Below, piece by piece: positions 16,104 through 25,259 of a stretch of DNA of 34,558 bases. The stretch covers positions 1-34,558 of the forward strand of contig JAKQKE010000109.1 of the NCBI GenBank assembly GCA_029560805.1, given 5' to 3'. The DNA comes from Spirochaetota bacterium. Its GTDB lineage: Bacteria; Spirochaetota; Spirochaetia; Treponematales; UBA12059. The notes under the pieces were generated by a model. The model made no database searches. It saw only the letters and a list, made by a program, of their open reading frames with translations, and was not told the DNA's origin. Each line of letters begins with the position of its first letter. Position 1 is the first letter of the stretch. Position numbers and translations under genes: made by a program.

Positions 16104-17077
16104 GCCGTACCGGCCCTGAACGAGCGCCTGAATCGCCCGCGCCTGAGGCGCTCGAGCCAGACGACCAGGAGGGCGGCGACGATCCTGGGCAGGGTAATCC
16201 AGCCTAGCGGCGTGCCGATCGCCAGGAACAGCGACGTGTCCTCGAGCAGGCTGTGGCATAGGCAGGCGTGGTGGTTGAACAGGTCGGCCTCCTGCGGCTT
16301 CATCGCTCCGCCCTTTACCCGCTCCATGATGATCGCGGCCCCGTAGGCGTAGCCGACGACGTTAATGACGATCCACAGGAAGCTGGAGTTATCCGAGAGG
16401 CCGAAGACGCGCATGAGCGGGGCGGCCAGCCTCGAAAGGAAGTCGAGCACGCGGAACGCTTCCATGAGCCGCTGCGCTATCATGATGCCATTGACGAGCA
16501 GCAGGATCTTGACGACCAGCCTGAGCGTCGACAGGCCCCACGCGCCGAGAGCCGGAAGGAGCGCGGCCCGCGCCGTATCGGCCGTCGACGCGGCGACGGA
16601 GGATGCGTCTCCCGGTAGCAGCAGATTGAGCGCGTAGGCGAGCGCGACGCCGCCGAGTATCCTGAGTGACAGCATCTTGATCGCCGAGGAGCCGGACTTC
16701 CGCATCACGGCGGTCTCGATGATCAGGTTGTGGGCGGACAGGCACAGCACGGCCAGAATCGTTATCTCACGCATCGTCAGCGGTAGCGTCTCGATCACCG
16801 CCACGGCGCTGTACACGTTGAGCAACATCGAGCTGACGATCACGAGCGAGGCCTCGCCGGGCAGGCCGACGAAGCCCATGGCCGGAGCCATGAAGCGGGC
16901 GGCCCAGTCCAGCGCGCCGCACCACTTGAGTAGCGCTACGGCCAGGCTGACCGGTATCATGATGCGTAGCAGGTATAACGAGGTCTTGAGCCCCGAGCCC
17001 AGTCCGCTTACGACGGCGGCGCGCGCCCGGGCGAGCGCGTTCTGAGAGTCATCCATCGGGCCGGATTCTCCTCGCAT
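16100..17077 (-). CDS. Nucleoside-recognition (Gate domain) integral membrane protein
   Basis: The 325-residue protein has multiple membrane helices arranged as two similar halves. The first half contains LYLLRIMIPVSLAVALL and GFVGLPGEASLVIVSSML; the second contains VKILLLVNGIMIAQRL and FLWIVINVVGYAYGAAII. This two-Gate layout is that of the nucleoside-recognition family, related to SpoVAC/SpmA-B-like and transporter gates. The conserved HHACLCHSLLEDTSLF segment late in the chain is rich in His/Cys and could bind a metal. The start ATG has AGGAGG 5 bases upstream. It follows the MBL hydrolase gene by 27 bases on the same strand and may end that operon. It overlaps ccdA by 4 bases at convergent stops. 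Substrate unknown. Confidence 0.8.
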   Translation of the reverse strand: MRGESGPMDDSQNALARARAAVVSGLGSGLKTSLYLLRIMIPVSLAVALLKWCGALDWAARFMAPAMGFVGLPGEASLVIVSSMLLNVYSAVAVIETLPLTMREITILAVLCLSAHNLIIETAVMRKSGSSAIKMLSLRILGGVALAYALNLLLPGDASSVAASTADTARAALLPALGAWGLSTLRLVVKILLLVNGIMIAQRLMEAFRVLDFLSRLAAPLMRVFGLSDNSSFLWIVINVVGYAYGAAIIMERVKGGAMKPQEADLFNHHACLCHSLLEDTSLFLAIGTPLGWITLPRIVAALLVVWLERLRRGRFRRSFRAGTA

Positions 17078-17104
17078 AGGCCCCTCCTGTCAAGGTCGGG
17101 CGGG

Positions 17105-18022
17105 CTATAGCTGTATCGTCATGCCCTCTCGGCTCGTATCCACCCGTAGCCGCGTCTTGCCTGCGACCTTGGCCTGGTAGAACAGCTCAAGCTCCTGCAG
17201 CTCGGTGTCAGTGCGGTTCGGGTCGTGGTGGAAGAGCAGGAGCCGCCCGACGCCGGCGCGGTTGGCGGCGTTGATGGCGTACTCGAACGACGAATGGCCC
17301 CAACCCATCTTGCCGGCCTTGTACTCCTTGGCGCTGTACTGAGTGTCGTGCACGAGCAGATCGACGCCGCGGTAGAAGGCCTCGACGCGCTCGTTCTCCT
17401 CACGTGCGGCCTTTTGGCCTTCCTCCGCTATAACCGGGTCGTAGTCAGGATCGGCCGGATCGGTGGGGAACAGGTTCGAGAATGGCTCGTGGTCGTAGGC
17501 CGTGGCGAAGGCCTTGCCCTCGTATTCGACGCGGTAGCCGAGGCAGAGCACTGGATGGTTCAGGTATTTTGTCCTGACGACGATGCCATCGCCGAGGTCG
17601 AGTTGCGTCTCTTTGAGACTCTGGTAGCTGATCGTGGCTGCGAGCTCGTCCTGCCTGACCGGCCAGTATCGATACGACAGCTGGGAGCCGATGATCTGCT
17701 CGAGTGTCTCGTCCTCGAAATTGACCGGACCGCGGATGCGCAACGTGGTGCCGGGCACGTAGATCGGCGTGAACATCGGGAAACCCATGATATGGTCCCA
17801 GTGGGTATGCGTCAGGAAGACGTCGGCGTCGATAGGGCCCTTTTTGAGCTCGTTGCGGACCAGCCAGTCGCCGAGGCTCCTGATGCCCGAGCCGGCGTCG
17901 ATGATGATGAGCCGCTTCCCGCACCGTATCTCGATACAGGCGGTATTGCCGCCGAACAGCACCGTGTCGGCGCCAGGTACCGGCATCGAGCCGCGGTCGC
18001 CCCAGATCGTGACGCTGAACAT
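17105..18022 (-). CDS. MBL-fold metallo-hydrolase
   Basis: The 305-residue metallo-beta-lactamase fold has zinc ligands THTHWDH (H72, H74, D76, H77), LNHP, AYDHEP, LVHDTQY and GWGHSS, and a final LLFHHDP. The N-terminal WGDRGSMPVPG and GGNTACIEIRCG strands resemble RNase Z/PhnP-like and class II cyclic-nucleotide phosphodiesterase-like members. It is therefore probably a phosphodiesterase, although the substrate is not predictable. The ATG has GGAGG 7 bases upstream. It lies 16 bases after the HDOD gene. Being cotranscribed with an HDOD protein hints at a signalling or nucleotide-related role. No signal peptide, so cytoplasmic. Confidence 0.9.
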   Translation of the reverse strand: MFSVTIWGDRGSMPVPGADTVLFGGNTACIEIRCGKRLIIIDAGSGIRSLGDWLVRNELKKGPIDADVFLTHTHWDHIMGFPMFTPIYVPGTTLRIRGPVNFEDETLEQIIGSQLSYRYWPVRQDELAATISYQSLKETQLDLGDGIVVRTKYLNHPVLCLGYRVEYEGKAFATAYDHEPFSNLFPTDPADPDYDPVIAEEGQKAAREENERVEAFYRGVDLLVHDTQYSAKEYKAGKMGWGHSSFEYAINAANRAGVGRLLLFHHDPNRTDTELQELELFYQAKVAGKTRLRVDTSREGMTIQL

Positions 18023-18038
18023 AGTGGGCCTCCAGCCT

Positions 18039-18905
18039 TTATCTAATCTTCAGGAAGACCGAGGCCTTCTCGATCTCGGCCGCCACCGCGGCGTCGATGT
18101 CCTCGAGCCAGACCTTCGGCACGCCGAGCCGCTCGAAGACCTCGGGTGGCAGCTTCTCGGGGTAGAGGCAGCCGGAGAAGCCGATGCCCTCGCGGTTGGC
18201 GTAGTAGTCGGCGACCGCGACGGCCAGGACGATTTCCTCGCTCTTGCCCTCGTACAGCTCCAAGTTGTGATGGTACCGTATCGCATCCGCGATGGGGCCG
18301 TCCAGGTGCCAGGCTTCGGCTATCATCGCGCCGGATTCGGCGTGGTCGAGATCGATGCTCCGCTTCTCGGCCAGGTGGAGCGGGATCCGCTCGCGGTCGG
18401 CCAGGCTCATGGCTCGCACATACTCGTCGGACAGCGCGTTATTGAGCGGTATCTTGCCGATGTCGTGAAGCAGGCCGGCTGCGAAGAACTCGTCGAGGCG
18501 CTGAGCCTCGACGCCCTTCTTCTTTGCAATCATCTTGGCTACCACGCCGACGGACAGGGAGTGGCGCCAGAAGCCCTCCATGTTGAGCGCCCGGAAGCCG
18601 GACTTGTCGGCCAGCTTGTCGAGGACCGCCGTGCTGAGCGCCAGGTTCTTGACCGTGTTCACGCCGAGCATGATGATGGCCCTGACCAGGCTGGTCACTT
18701 GGTTCTGGAGGCCGTAGTAGGCCGAGTTGATCAGCTTGAGCACCTTGCCCATCAAAACAGGGTCGAGGGAGATGACCCGGTCCAGATCGATCGGGCTGGC
18801 CTTCGGGTTGTTGCATATTTCCATGACCTTGGCGACGGTCGTCGGCAGGCTGGGCATCGAGATTATGTAGTTCTTGATCCTATTGGCGTTAGCGCTTCCC
18901 GGCAT
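18039..18905 (-). CDS. HDOD-domain signalling protein
   Basis: The 288-residue protein consists of one HDOD domain: ISMPSLPTTVAKVMEI at the start, LINSAYYG, the GVNTVKNLALS helix, and HDIGK at H147/D148 in LLHDIGKIPLNN, with AESGAMIAEAWHL later. HDOD proteins are HD-like domains linked to signal transduction, some of them without phosphodiesterase activity; here the HD pair is retained. It starts inside the end of the TPR gene (17-base overlap), with a GGGAGA ribosome site. Placement between TPR and MBL genes suggests a sensory or regulatory module. No receiver or GGDEF domain is fused. Confidence 0.9.
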   Translation of the reverse strand: MPGSANANRIKNYIISMPSLPTTVAKVMEICNNPKASPIDLDRVISLDPVLMGKVLKLINSAYYGLQNQVTSLVRAIIMLGVNTVKNLALSTAVLDKLADKSGFRALNMEGFWRHSLSVGVVAKMIAKKKGVEAQRLDEFFAAGLLHDIGKIPLNNALSDEYVRAMSLADRERIPLHLAEKRSIDLDHAESGAMIAEAWHLDGPIADAIRYHHNLELYEGKSEEIVLAVAVADYYANREGIGFSGCLYPEKLPPEVFERLGVPKVWLEDIDAAVAAEIEKASVFLKIR

Positions 18906-21741
18906 GTCTCTTCTCCCGGCGCATGAACTCGATCAGCTTGGCTAGCCTCGGCGAAATGGGTACGCCCATAATCTCGTTCGGGATGGGCGGCGCCTTGGAC
19001 GGCATGGTGACGCGGTCGATGATGGCGTCGAGCTTGCTGGCCACGCCGCTCTTCTCCATGGCCTCGCGCTTGTCGTCCGGCAAGGATCGTGTCAGATCCT
19101 TCAGGTAGACGTACAGCTTGGCCGCTTCTTCGCCGAATGGGTCGATCGAGTCCTTTGGATGTTCAGGTTCGCTTCGCGGCTCATCGAGCTCGCTTCGCGG
19201 CTCGTGCGCCGGTTTCGGAGCCGATTCCGGCTGTGGCGGCGACTCTGGTTCCGGTTCCGGTTCCGCCTCTGGTTCATCCCAGGGGCGCTCGTCTTCCTCT
19301 TCGGTGATCAGCTCGTCGGCTTCGTCGTCGAAGGCTGGTTCGTCTATGTACTCCGGAGCGCATTCGAGGTCTTCTTCGAGCGACTCCTCGTCGGGCTCGG
19401 TCTCGTCTTCAGGCTCTTCATTAGGCTCTGGTTCCGGCTCTGATTCAAGTACTGGTTCCGGCGACTCCTCGACCGATTCGTCGGCGCCTTCGTCCTCGAG
19501 CGGGAGCTCGACGATCTCTTCATCGGGCGGAAGTTCCTCGTCCAACGGCAGATCTTCTTCAGGCTGAGACAAGTCTGGCGGGTCGAGGCTCGGAGGCTTT
19601 TGCCGTTCCGGCGCTCGAGGCGGCGGATACGAGGGGAAAGGCGGGAACTGCGGGTACGGCTGATACTGAGGCGGCGCGAGCGGTGGCGCGTAGGACGGCT
19701 GTTGGGAGGCCGGTTGGGGCACCTGGGGCTGCTGGTACGGCTGCTGGGGCGATTGGGGTTGCTGGAACGGTTGTTGGGGCTGCTGGGGCTGCTGAGACGG
19801 CGGCGCGGGCGATTGGGGTTGCTGGAACGGTTGTTGGGGCTGCTGGGGCTGCTGAGACGGCGGCGCGGGCTGGGGCGCGGCCTGCTCGGGTTCCTTGGTC
19901 GGCTCCGACTGCGGACCCTGCGGCCGCTCGTCGCCGTACAGCTCCTCGCCCTCGAGCAGCGCGTCCACGCGCGGCTCGTCGTCGTCGATCGGCTCCTCGT
20001 CGATCGGTTCCTCGTCCTGTTCCTCGACGCCGTCGAGCGGTTCCTCTCGCTCGTCGAGGAAGATCAGCTCCTCCGCCTCGTCGACCGGTATGGAATCCGC
20101 GCTACCTAGGTCGAAGATCGTATCGGGCTCGTCGCCGCGTATATCGCCGGCTCCTTCGGCGTCCTTGCGCAGCGACTCTCGCAGCACCTCGATATTTCGT
20201 TCCCAGGCCTCGCGCATATCGTAGGAGTAGGCGCGTACCGCCTTCTCGTAGGCGGCGATCGAGTCGTTGAGCCCGTCCATATCGTCGGGCCGGCCCCTGC
20301 CGCCCCTGATGTTGACGAGGCGGTCGGCGGCCTCGACAGCCCTGTCCTTGTCGCCGAGGGCCTGGTAGGCGGCGGACAGTTCGAGCCAGGCCTCGGCGTC
20401 GTCGGGCCTCGACTCGATCAGCTCCCTGAGTATCTGGGCAGCGTGGGCGTGCTCGCCCTTGTCGGCGTAGGCTCTGGCCAGCTCGATACGGGCGGTCTGG
20501 TCCTTGGGCCGGCTGACGAGGTATTCGTCCAGCTCCTGGATGGCGGAAGCCGGATCGCCCGCCTCCCGGTACAGCCTGGCCAGCTCGATCCTGAACGACG
20601 CCTGCTTCGGGTCGAGCTTGACGATTTTCTTGTAGACTTCCTTGGCCTTGGCAGGCTTGCCGAGTGCCTGGAGCAGGGTGCCATAGAGTTTGAGCGCTTC
20701 GATGTCGTTGGGCGACCGGCGAAGCACGTCGGTGATCGTATCCATGGCCAGGTCGAGATGCCCGAGCGCTTTGTACAGGCGCGCCAGCTGGACGCGAAGC
20801 CCGTCGTTATCGGGCATCAGGTCGACGAGGGCCTGGATTTCCCCTACCGCCTCGGCGTAGCGGCCGGTCTTCTCGAGCACGTCCTGGATGTTCACCGCGG
20901 CGAGTAGGAAGCGGGGATCGGCCTCGAGGGCCTTGCGGAACCAGGAGACGGCCTCGTCCGGCTTGCCGGCCTCGGCGTAGGCGAGCCCGATGCCGTTCCT
21001 GGCCTGGGCGTTGAGCGGGTCTATGGCGATGATCTGGGTAAACACGTCGATGGCGCGCTTCGACTCGGCGTTCCTGGCCAGGCACTCGCCGTATCGCGTC
21101 ATCGCGTCGATCCAGCCGGGTCGCCCCTTGACGGCGGCCGCGTATTCGGTGATCGCGTCGGACGGCTTCCCCAGCTTCTCGTAGGCCATGCCGAGGTTGT
21201 AGTGGAACGACGGGTAGTTCGGGTCGATCGCCAGGCCGCGCCAGTAGACCTGGACGGCCTTGGAGGCGTCCCCGAGCGATAGGTAGACGTTGCCGAGGTT
21301 GTTGTAGGCCATCACGTGGCTGCCGTCCAGTTCGATGGCCTTGGCGAACGACATCTCGGCGGCGCGGAGGTTGCCGAGGGCCTTGTGGGCGTTACCGAGG
21401 TTGAACAGTAGCTCGGCGTCGTTCGGGTTCAGGTCTATGGCCCGCTCGAGCGCGGCCAGGGCGTCCAGGGGCTTGCCGAGGCGCAGGTACGACACGGCCA
21501 TGCCCTCGAGCGCGCGTAGGTCGGAGGCGTCGGCCTCGACCGCGCTGGAGAACGCGGCGAGCGCGTCGCTCGCCCGGTCGGTGCGTAGGTACACCGTGCC
21601 GAGCACCATGCGGGCCTCCGAGGATTTCGGGTCGGCGAGTAGGTGCTTGCGCGAGTATCGTTCCGCCGTCTCGAAGTCGCGTAGCCTGAGCGCGTTCTGG
21701 GCGAGGGCGAGGCTGTCGGTTTTTTTCTTCGCTGTGCTCAT
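18889..21741 (-). CDS. Long TPR-repeat protein with Pro/Gln-rich and acidic tail
   Basis: The protein is 950 residues. Residues 1-480 are about a dozen TPR units; canonical examples are AEMSFAKAIELDGSHVMAY and AVSWFRKALEADPRFLLA. Residues about 600-700 are a low-complexity QQPQQP/PQSP region built from a duplicated 20-residue unit. Residues 700-860 are strongly acidic (Glu/Asp/Pro). A conserved-looking helical end (AAKLYVYLKDLTRSLPDDKREA to the Arg/Lys-rich tail) closes the protein. There is no signal peptide, so it is probably a cytoplasmic scaffold. The ATG overlaps the LamG gene stop by 4 bases, and the 3' end overlaps the HDOD start, which suggests coupled translation. The flexible tail would link the TPR platform to the C-terminal helix. 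Partners unknown. Confidence 0.85.
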   Translation of the reverse strand: MSTAKKKTDSLALAQNALRLRDFETAERYSRKHLLADPKSSEARMVLGTVYLRTDRASDALAAFSSAVEADASDLRALEGMAVSYLRLGKPLDALAALERAIDLNPNDAELLFNLGNAHKALGNLRAAEMSFAKAIELDGSHVMAYNNLGNVYLSLGDASKAVQVYWRGLAIDPNYPSFHYNLGMAYEKLGKPSDAITEYAAAVKGRPGWIDAMTRYGECLARNAESKRAIDVFTQIIAIDPLNAQARNGIGLAYAEAGKPDEAVSWFRKALEADPRFLLAAVNIQDVLEKTGRYAEAVGEIQALVDLMPDNDGLRVQLARLYKALGHLDLAMDTITDVLRRSPNDIEALKLYGTLLQALGKPAKAKEVYKKIVKLDPKQASFRIELARLYREAGDPASAIQELDEYLVSRPKDQTARIELARAYADKGEHAHAAQILRELIESRPDDAEAWLELSAAYQALGDKDRAVEAADRLVNIRGGRGRPDDMDGLNDSIAAYEKAVRAYSYDMREAWERNIEVLRESLRKDAEGAGDIRGDEPDTIFDLGSADSIPVDEAEELIFLDEREEPLDGVEEQDEEPIDEEPIDDDEPRVDALLEGEELYGDERPQGPQSEPTKEPEQAAPQPAPPSQQPQQPQQPFQQPQSPAPPSQQPQQPQQPFQQPQSPQQPYQQPQVPQPASQQPSYAPPLAPPQYQPYPQFPPFPSYPPPRAPERQKPPSLDPPDLSQPEEDLPLDEELPPDEEIVELPLEDEGADESVEESPEPVLESEPEPEPNEEPEDETEPDEESLEEDLECAPEYIDEPAFDDEADELITEEEDERPWDEPEAEPEPEPESPPQPESAPKPAHEPRSELDEPRSEPEHPKDSIDPFGEEAAKLYVYLKDLTRSLPDDKREAMEKSGVASKLDAIIDRVTMPSKAPPIPNEIMGVPISPRLAKLIEFMRREKRHAGKR
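19751..19870. repeat. Perfect 60-base tandem duplication inside the TPR gene
   Basis: Units 19751-19810 and 19811-19870 are identical over all 60 bases, 20 codons each, so the reading frame is kept. They encode the unit PFQQPQSPAPPSQQPQQPQQ. Partial copies of the motif flank both sides. Confidence 0.97.
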
Positions 21742-23282
21742 GGCGAGACCCTCGATGGCCGCGCGCTGATCTCGCGCGATGAATCCCCGATATGGGGAGG
21801 ATGAGCGCCATCGTACGCGGCGACGGCCAAAAAATATAGCGACCCGTTCTTGAGGCCGGTCAGCGTCAGGCCCGAAGCGCTACCGCCGGGCACAAAGATC
21901 GGGCTGCGTCCCTCGCGGGCGTCAGCGCCGAAGTAGTCGCCTGGCGCGGAGCCATAGTATACCACGTATCCGGCTATGTCCGCCTCGGTCAAGGGAGACC
22001 AGGAAACGGCGATGGAGCCGTCGCCGGCCTTGGCTCTCGCCATGGCCGGCGGGCTCGGCGGCAGGTCAGGCTCGAAGCGGGCGCGTATCGTCGAGACGGT
22101 CGGCGACAGCTCGCCCGAGGCGTCGGGATATAGGTCCATCCTGAGCTGCAGGTAGCGGCCGCGGATCTCGGCGCCGGCCCGTGACAGGGCAACTCCGGGC
22201 GAGAACGGTACCCAGGCCGGTTCGTCGTCGTCCCAACCGGCCGAGGAGTCGCCGATGCGGTAACTCCAGTGGACAGCCGACTCGGCCGGCGTCATGGCGT
22301 CGGCCTCTATGGACTTCAGTAGCGAGTTGGTGCCGCCGAGATCGAATATCGGCGAGACGGCCGTACCGCCTGCAGCGCCATATCGCCCGAGGCGAGGTGC
22401 GTCGATGAAGGTCCGCACGATCCGCAGCTCATCGATCAGGCCCGTATAGTTGGGAGCGACCTCCAGGCGCCCGGAGTCTCCCGCCATGGGGCTCCAGATC
22501 GTGCCGGCCTGCTTGCCGGTCGAGGTGGCGTAGGCCACCGCCTCGATCTCGCCGTTCATCAGGTACTCGACCAGCCCGGTGGAGGAGTCGAAGCGTACGA
22601 GGTGATGCGACCAGGCGGCCGGGACGACGACCGACGAGCCCTGTAGGCTGAGCGTCGTCGCCTTGCCGCTCGGATCGGCGAAGAAGTTGATGAAACCGAA
22701 GGTCATGCGGTTCCTGGATATCAGGCACGTGACCTGCTGCGGCAGCCAGGAGGAACCGGCCTTGCGGTTGGCCTTCCAGAGCATGACTATCTCGCCGGAG
22801 TCCGCCCTGGTCGGCTTCAGCCAGAACTCGAGGGACATGTCGCCGATCGGCATGTTCGGAGTGAAGACGCCGACGGACGCCGGCTGGAGCACGAGCCTGG
22901 TCGCGGGCGCCCTGAACGAACCGGCTCCGGCCCCGAAACGCGATGACGGGCTGATCGACACCGGCCCGACGACCTCGAGGGACCATTTGCCCGACTGGTC
23001 GGATGGATGCGCCTCGTCGAAGGACAGCCGCAGGTCGGGCTCCTCCCCCGCGTCGGCCGGCGTCGGGCTGAGGCCGAGGACCGGGCCGGCCGGCCCCGAA
23101 GAGGCGATCGCGCCGTCAAACTGCCACTGTCGGGGCGAGCCGGGCGCGGTGCTCGCCGCGTCGATGACGAGCGTCTCCTCCGCCACCGGACCCGCGCCGA
23201 GCGCGGCTATGGCGAAGGCCGCCACGACGGCCACGCCCCTCGCCTGGAATCCGGTGCCTCTATGCTTGAAGGGTGCGCTCAT
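21738..23282 (-). CDS. Exported LamG-like (ConA fold) and fibronectin type III protein
   Basis: A signal peptide is likely in the first 35 residues (GVAVVAAFAIAALGAGPVA). Residues about 100-290 look like a LamG/ConA-type jellyroll: SPSSRFGAGAGSFR, MPIGDMSLEFWLKPT, VVPAAWSHHLVRFDSSTG, and NYTGLIDELRIVRT are the usual strands with the DELRI motif. Residues about 405-510 form a fibronectin type III domain (PPSPPAMARAKAGDGSIAVSW ... GLTLTGLKNGSLYFLAVAAYD). Such architectures bind carbohydrates or proteins at the cell surface or periplasm. The ATG has an AGGAA site 9 bases upstream. It heads a five-gene minus-strand string and is divergent from uvrC. No catalytic residues noticed. Confidence 0.8.
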   Translation of the reverse strand: MSAPFKHRGTGFQARGVAVVAAFAIAALGAGPVAEETLVIDAASTAPGSPRQWQFDGAIASSGPAGPVLGLSPTPADAGEEPDLRLSFDEAHPSDQSGKWSLEVVGPVSISPSSRFGAGAGSFRAPATRLVLQPASVGVFTPNMPIGDMSLEFWLKPTRADSGEIVMLWKANRKAGSSWLPQQVTCLISRNRMTFGFINFFADPSGKATTLSLQGSSVVVPAAWSHHLVRFDSSTGLVEYLMNGEIEAVAYATSTGKQAGTIWSPMAGDSGRLEVAPNYTGLIDELRIVRTFIDAPRLGRYGAAGGTAVSPIFDLGGTNSLLKSIEADAMTPAESAVHWSYRIGDSSAGWDDDEPAWVPFSPGVALSRAGAEIRGRYLQLRMDLYPDASGELSPTVSTIRARFEPDLPPSPPAMARAKAGDGSIAVSWSPLTEADIAGYVVYYGSAPGDYFGADAREGRSPIFVPGGSASGLTLTGLKNGSLYFLAVAAYDGAHPPHIGDSSREISARPSRVSP

Positions 23283-23339
23283 GCTGTTCGTTCCTCGATA
23301 TCGATGGGGAATCGGCCCTATGGCCGGGGAGGCTCCACA

Positions 23340-23367
23340 TTCAGGCGAAACCCCGTTATCATATTAT
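23340..23367 (+). promoter_or_regulatory. Promoter candidate placed for a leaderless uvrC transcript
   Basis: TTCAGG (23340-23345), 16 bases, TATTAT (23362-23367), then 8 bases to ATG 23376. No Shine-Dalgarno precedes the ATG. A minus-strand TATGAT (23358-23363) with a weak TTCTCG upstream may serve the divergent LamG gene, so the two promoters would overlap. Confidence 0.35.
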
Positions 23368-23375
23368 CGAAGATT

Positions 23376-25256
23376 ATGGACGAGAATAAAGCCCGGCCTT
23401 CCGCCGGATTGAGGAATAGCGCCAAACAAGCCCCCGAGGCGCCCGGTGTCTACCTCTGGAAGGACGCCGACGGCGTCGTCATCTACGTCGGCAAGGCCAA
23501 GTCGCTCAAGGCGAGGCTCGCCTCGTACTTCACCGGCAAGCGCGAGATCAAGACGAGGCACCTCGTCGCCAAGGCCTCGACTCTCGAGTGGATACTCACG
23601 GAGACCGAGTACGAGGCCCTGTTGCTCGAGAACAACCTGATCAAGCGCTACGCGCCCAAGTACAACATCAACCTGAAGGACGGCAAGACCTATCCGTCGA
23701 TACGCATCACCAACGAGGAGTACCCGAGGGTCTTCAGGACGAGGCGCATCGTCGACGATGGTAGCCGCTACTTCGGGCCCTACCCGAGCGCCGACGTCAT
23801 CGACCGCTACCTGGAGTTGGTCAGGCGCCTGTTCCCGCTCCGTCGCTGCAAGACGCTCAGGCGGCGCGAGACGCCGTGCATGTACTACCATATCGGCCGT
23901 TGCTCCGCCCCCTGCGCCGGCAAGACGACCCGCGAGGAGTACGCCCTGCAGGTCGAGCGGGTAGCGACGCTCCTGTCCGGGGACAGCGAGGCTCTGGTCG
24001 AGGCGCTCAGGGCCGACATGGCCGCCGCGTCCGAGGCGCTACAGTTCGAGAAGGCCGCCTACCTGCGCGACTCGGTCCAGGCGATCGAGTCGTTCCGGGG
24101 CGACTCGGGCGTCGTCGACTTCGCATACGGCGACCGCGACTACCTGGCTTGGGCGGTCGACGGTAGCCTCGTCGACTTCGTCGTGTTCCAGACTCGCTCG
24201 GGGCGCCTCGTCGGCCGCGACCTGTACCGCGAGCGTAGCTTCGGCTCCGAGGCCGAGGCCGCTTCCGAGTTCATGGCGGCTTACTACGGCCCCGAGCGCC
24301 TGCCGCCGCCCGAGGTCTTCGTCAAGGACGCCGAGGGCCTGGAGCTGGCCGCCGATTTCCTTCGTCGCGGCCTCGGCGCCGCGTTCAGGCTGGCCGCGCC
24401 GGACGAGCGCCGCCACGAGGCCGCCCTCGCTATGGCCGAGCACAACGCCCGCGAGGACCTGGCCAAGCGGCGGCGCGAGTCGGGCGACGTGGAGGCCCTC
24501 GAGGCCCTACGCGCCGCCCTCGGCCTCGAGGTGCTGCCCGAGCTGATCGAGGGCTTCGACATAGCCCAGCTGTCGGGTAAGCACACGGTCGCCTCGCTGG
24601 TGTCGTTCAGGAACGGCGCCGCCAACAAGAAAGGCTACCGTATCTATAAGATCAAGAGCCTCGATGGCGGCATCGACGACTTCGGGGCGATGCGCGAGGC
24701 GACGGCCCGGCACTACACCCACGTGGCCAACGACGAGGCCGAGGCGCCCGACCTGGTGCTCATAGACGGCGGCCGCGGCCAGGTGAACGCGGCTTGGGAG
24801 ATACTCGACGCGCTCGGCCTGGATCTGCCGGTCGTCGGCCTGGCCAAGGAGAACGAGGAGCTGTGGCCCCACGGCGCCAGGGAACCGGTCGTGCTGCCCA
24901 AGGACTCGCCGGCGCTCAGGCTCGTGGTCGCGGTGCGCGACGAGGCGCATCGCTTCGCGACCGGTATGAACCAGCGGCTGCGCGGCAAGGCGCTAGGCTT
25001 CCCGGTGCTGGAGGCGGTCAAGGGCGTCGGGCCGACGAGGGCGCGGCGTATCATGGACGCCTTCGGCTCGCTGGCCGCCGTGGCCGAGGCCGAGCCTTCG
25101 TACATCGCCGCCCGTTCGGGGCTCGACGGCAAGACCGCCGAGGCCGTGCGGGACGCGGCGTCCAGGGCGGCTTCGGCGATGGGCGCCGCGGCGTCCTCGT
25201 CGGCGGCTGGCGGGACCGCCGGGCTGGACGAGGTCGTCGGTCCCGGGCGATCATAG
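23376..25256 (+). CDS. uvrC: UvrC, excinuclease ABC subunit C
   Basis: 626 residues from ATG 23376; the open frame continues upstream only as antisense to the LamG gene, so this ATG is the start. The GIY-YIG nuclease domain begins at residue 24 (PGVYLWKDADG, then IYVGKAKSLKARL). A UVR motif (AALEALQFEKAAYLRD type) lies at about 205-235. The RNase H-like 5' incision domain shows D395 in GFDIAQLSGKH, D464 in LIDGGRGQVNAA, and H525 in RDEAHRFATG. A helix-hairpin-helix pair (VKGVGPTRARRIMDAFGS) ends the protein. UvrC makes both incisions around bulky lesions in nucleotide excision repair with UvrA and UvrB. All key residues appear present. VanZ-like follows after 3 bases. Confidence 0.97.
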   Translation: MDENKARPSAGLRNSAKQAPEAPGVYLWKDADGVVIYVGKAKSLKARLASYFTGKREIKTRHLVAKASTLEWILTETEYEALLLENNLIKRYAPKYNINLKDGKTYPSIRITNEEYPRVFRTRRIVDDGSRYFGPYPSADVIDRYLELVRRLFPLRRCKTLRRRETPCMYYHIGRCSAPCAGKTTREEYALQVERVATLLSGDSEALVEALRADMAAASEALQFEKAAYLRDSVQAIESFRGDSGVVDFAYGDRDYLAWAVDGSLVDFVVFQTRSGRLVGRDLYRERSFGSEAEAASEFMAAYYGPERLPPPEVFVKDAEGLELAADFLRRGLGAAFRLAAPDERRHEAALAMAEHNAREDLAKRRRESGDVEALEALRAALGLEVLPELIEGFDIAQLSGKHTVASLVSFRNGAANKKGYRIYKIKSLDGGIDDFGAMREATARHYTHVANDEAEAPDLVLIDGGRGQVNAAWEILDALGLDLPVVGLAKENEELWPHGAREPVVLPKDSPALRLVVAVRDEAHRFATGMNQRLRGKALGFPVLEAVKGVGPTRARRIMDAFGSLAAVAEAEPSYIAARSGLDGKTAEAVRDAASRAASAMGAAASSSAAGGTAGLDEVVGPGRS

Positions 25257-25259
25257 GCC

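Noticed and set aside
17088-17093. Perfect TTGACA on the minus strand before the Gate-protein gene
   Set aside because: It overlaps the ribosome site region, and its -10 would fall inside the coding sequence with no TATA-like hexamer.
17225-18926. Two long plus-strand frames opposite the MBL and HDOD genes
   Set aside because: Their text is the GC-driven mirror of conserved domains on the minus strand, which have clear active-site motifs.
19741-19870. Possible CRISPR-like array
   Set aside because: The repeat is a direct coding tandem without spacers and sits inside the TPR gene frame.
23007-23375. Upstream extension of uvrC by 123 codons
   Set aside because: The extension is antisense to the LamG gene; UvrC homology begins right after ATG 23376.
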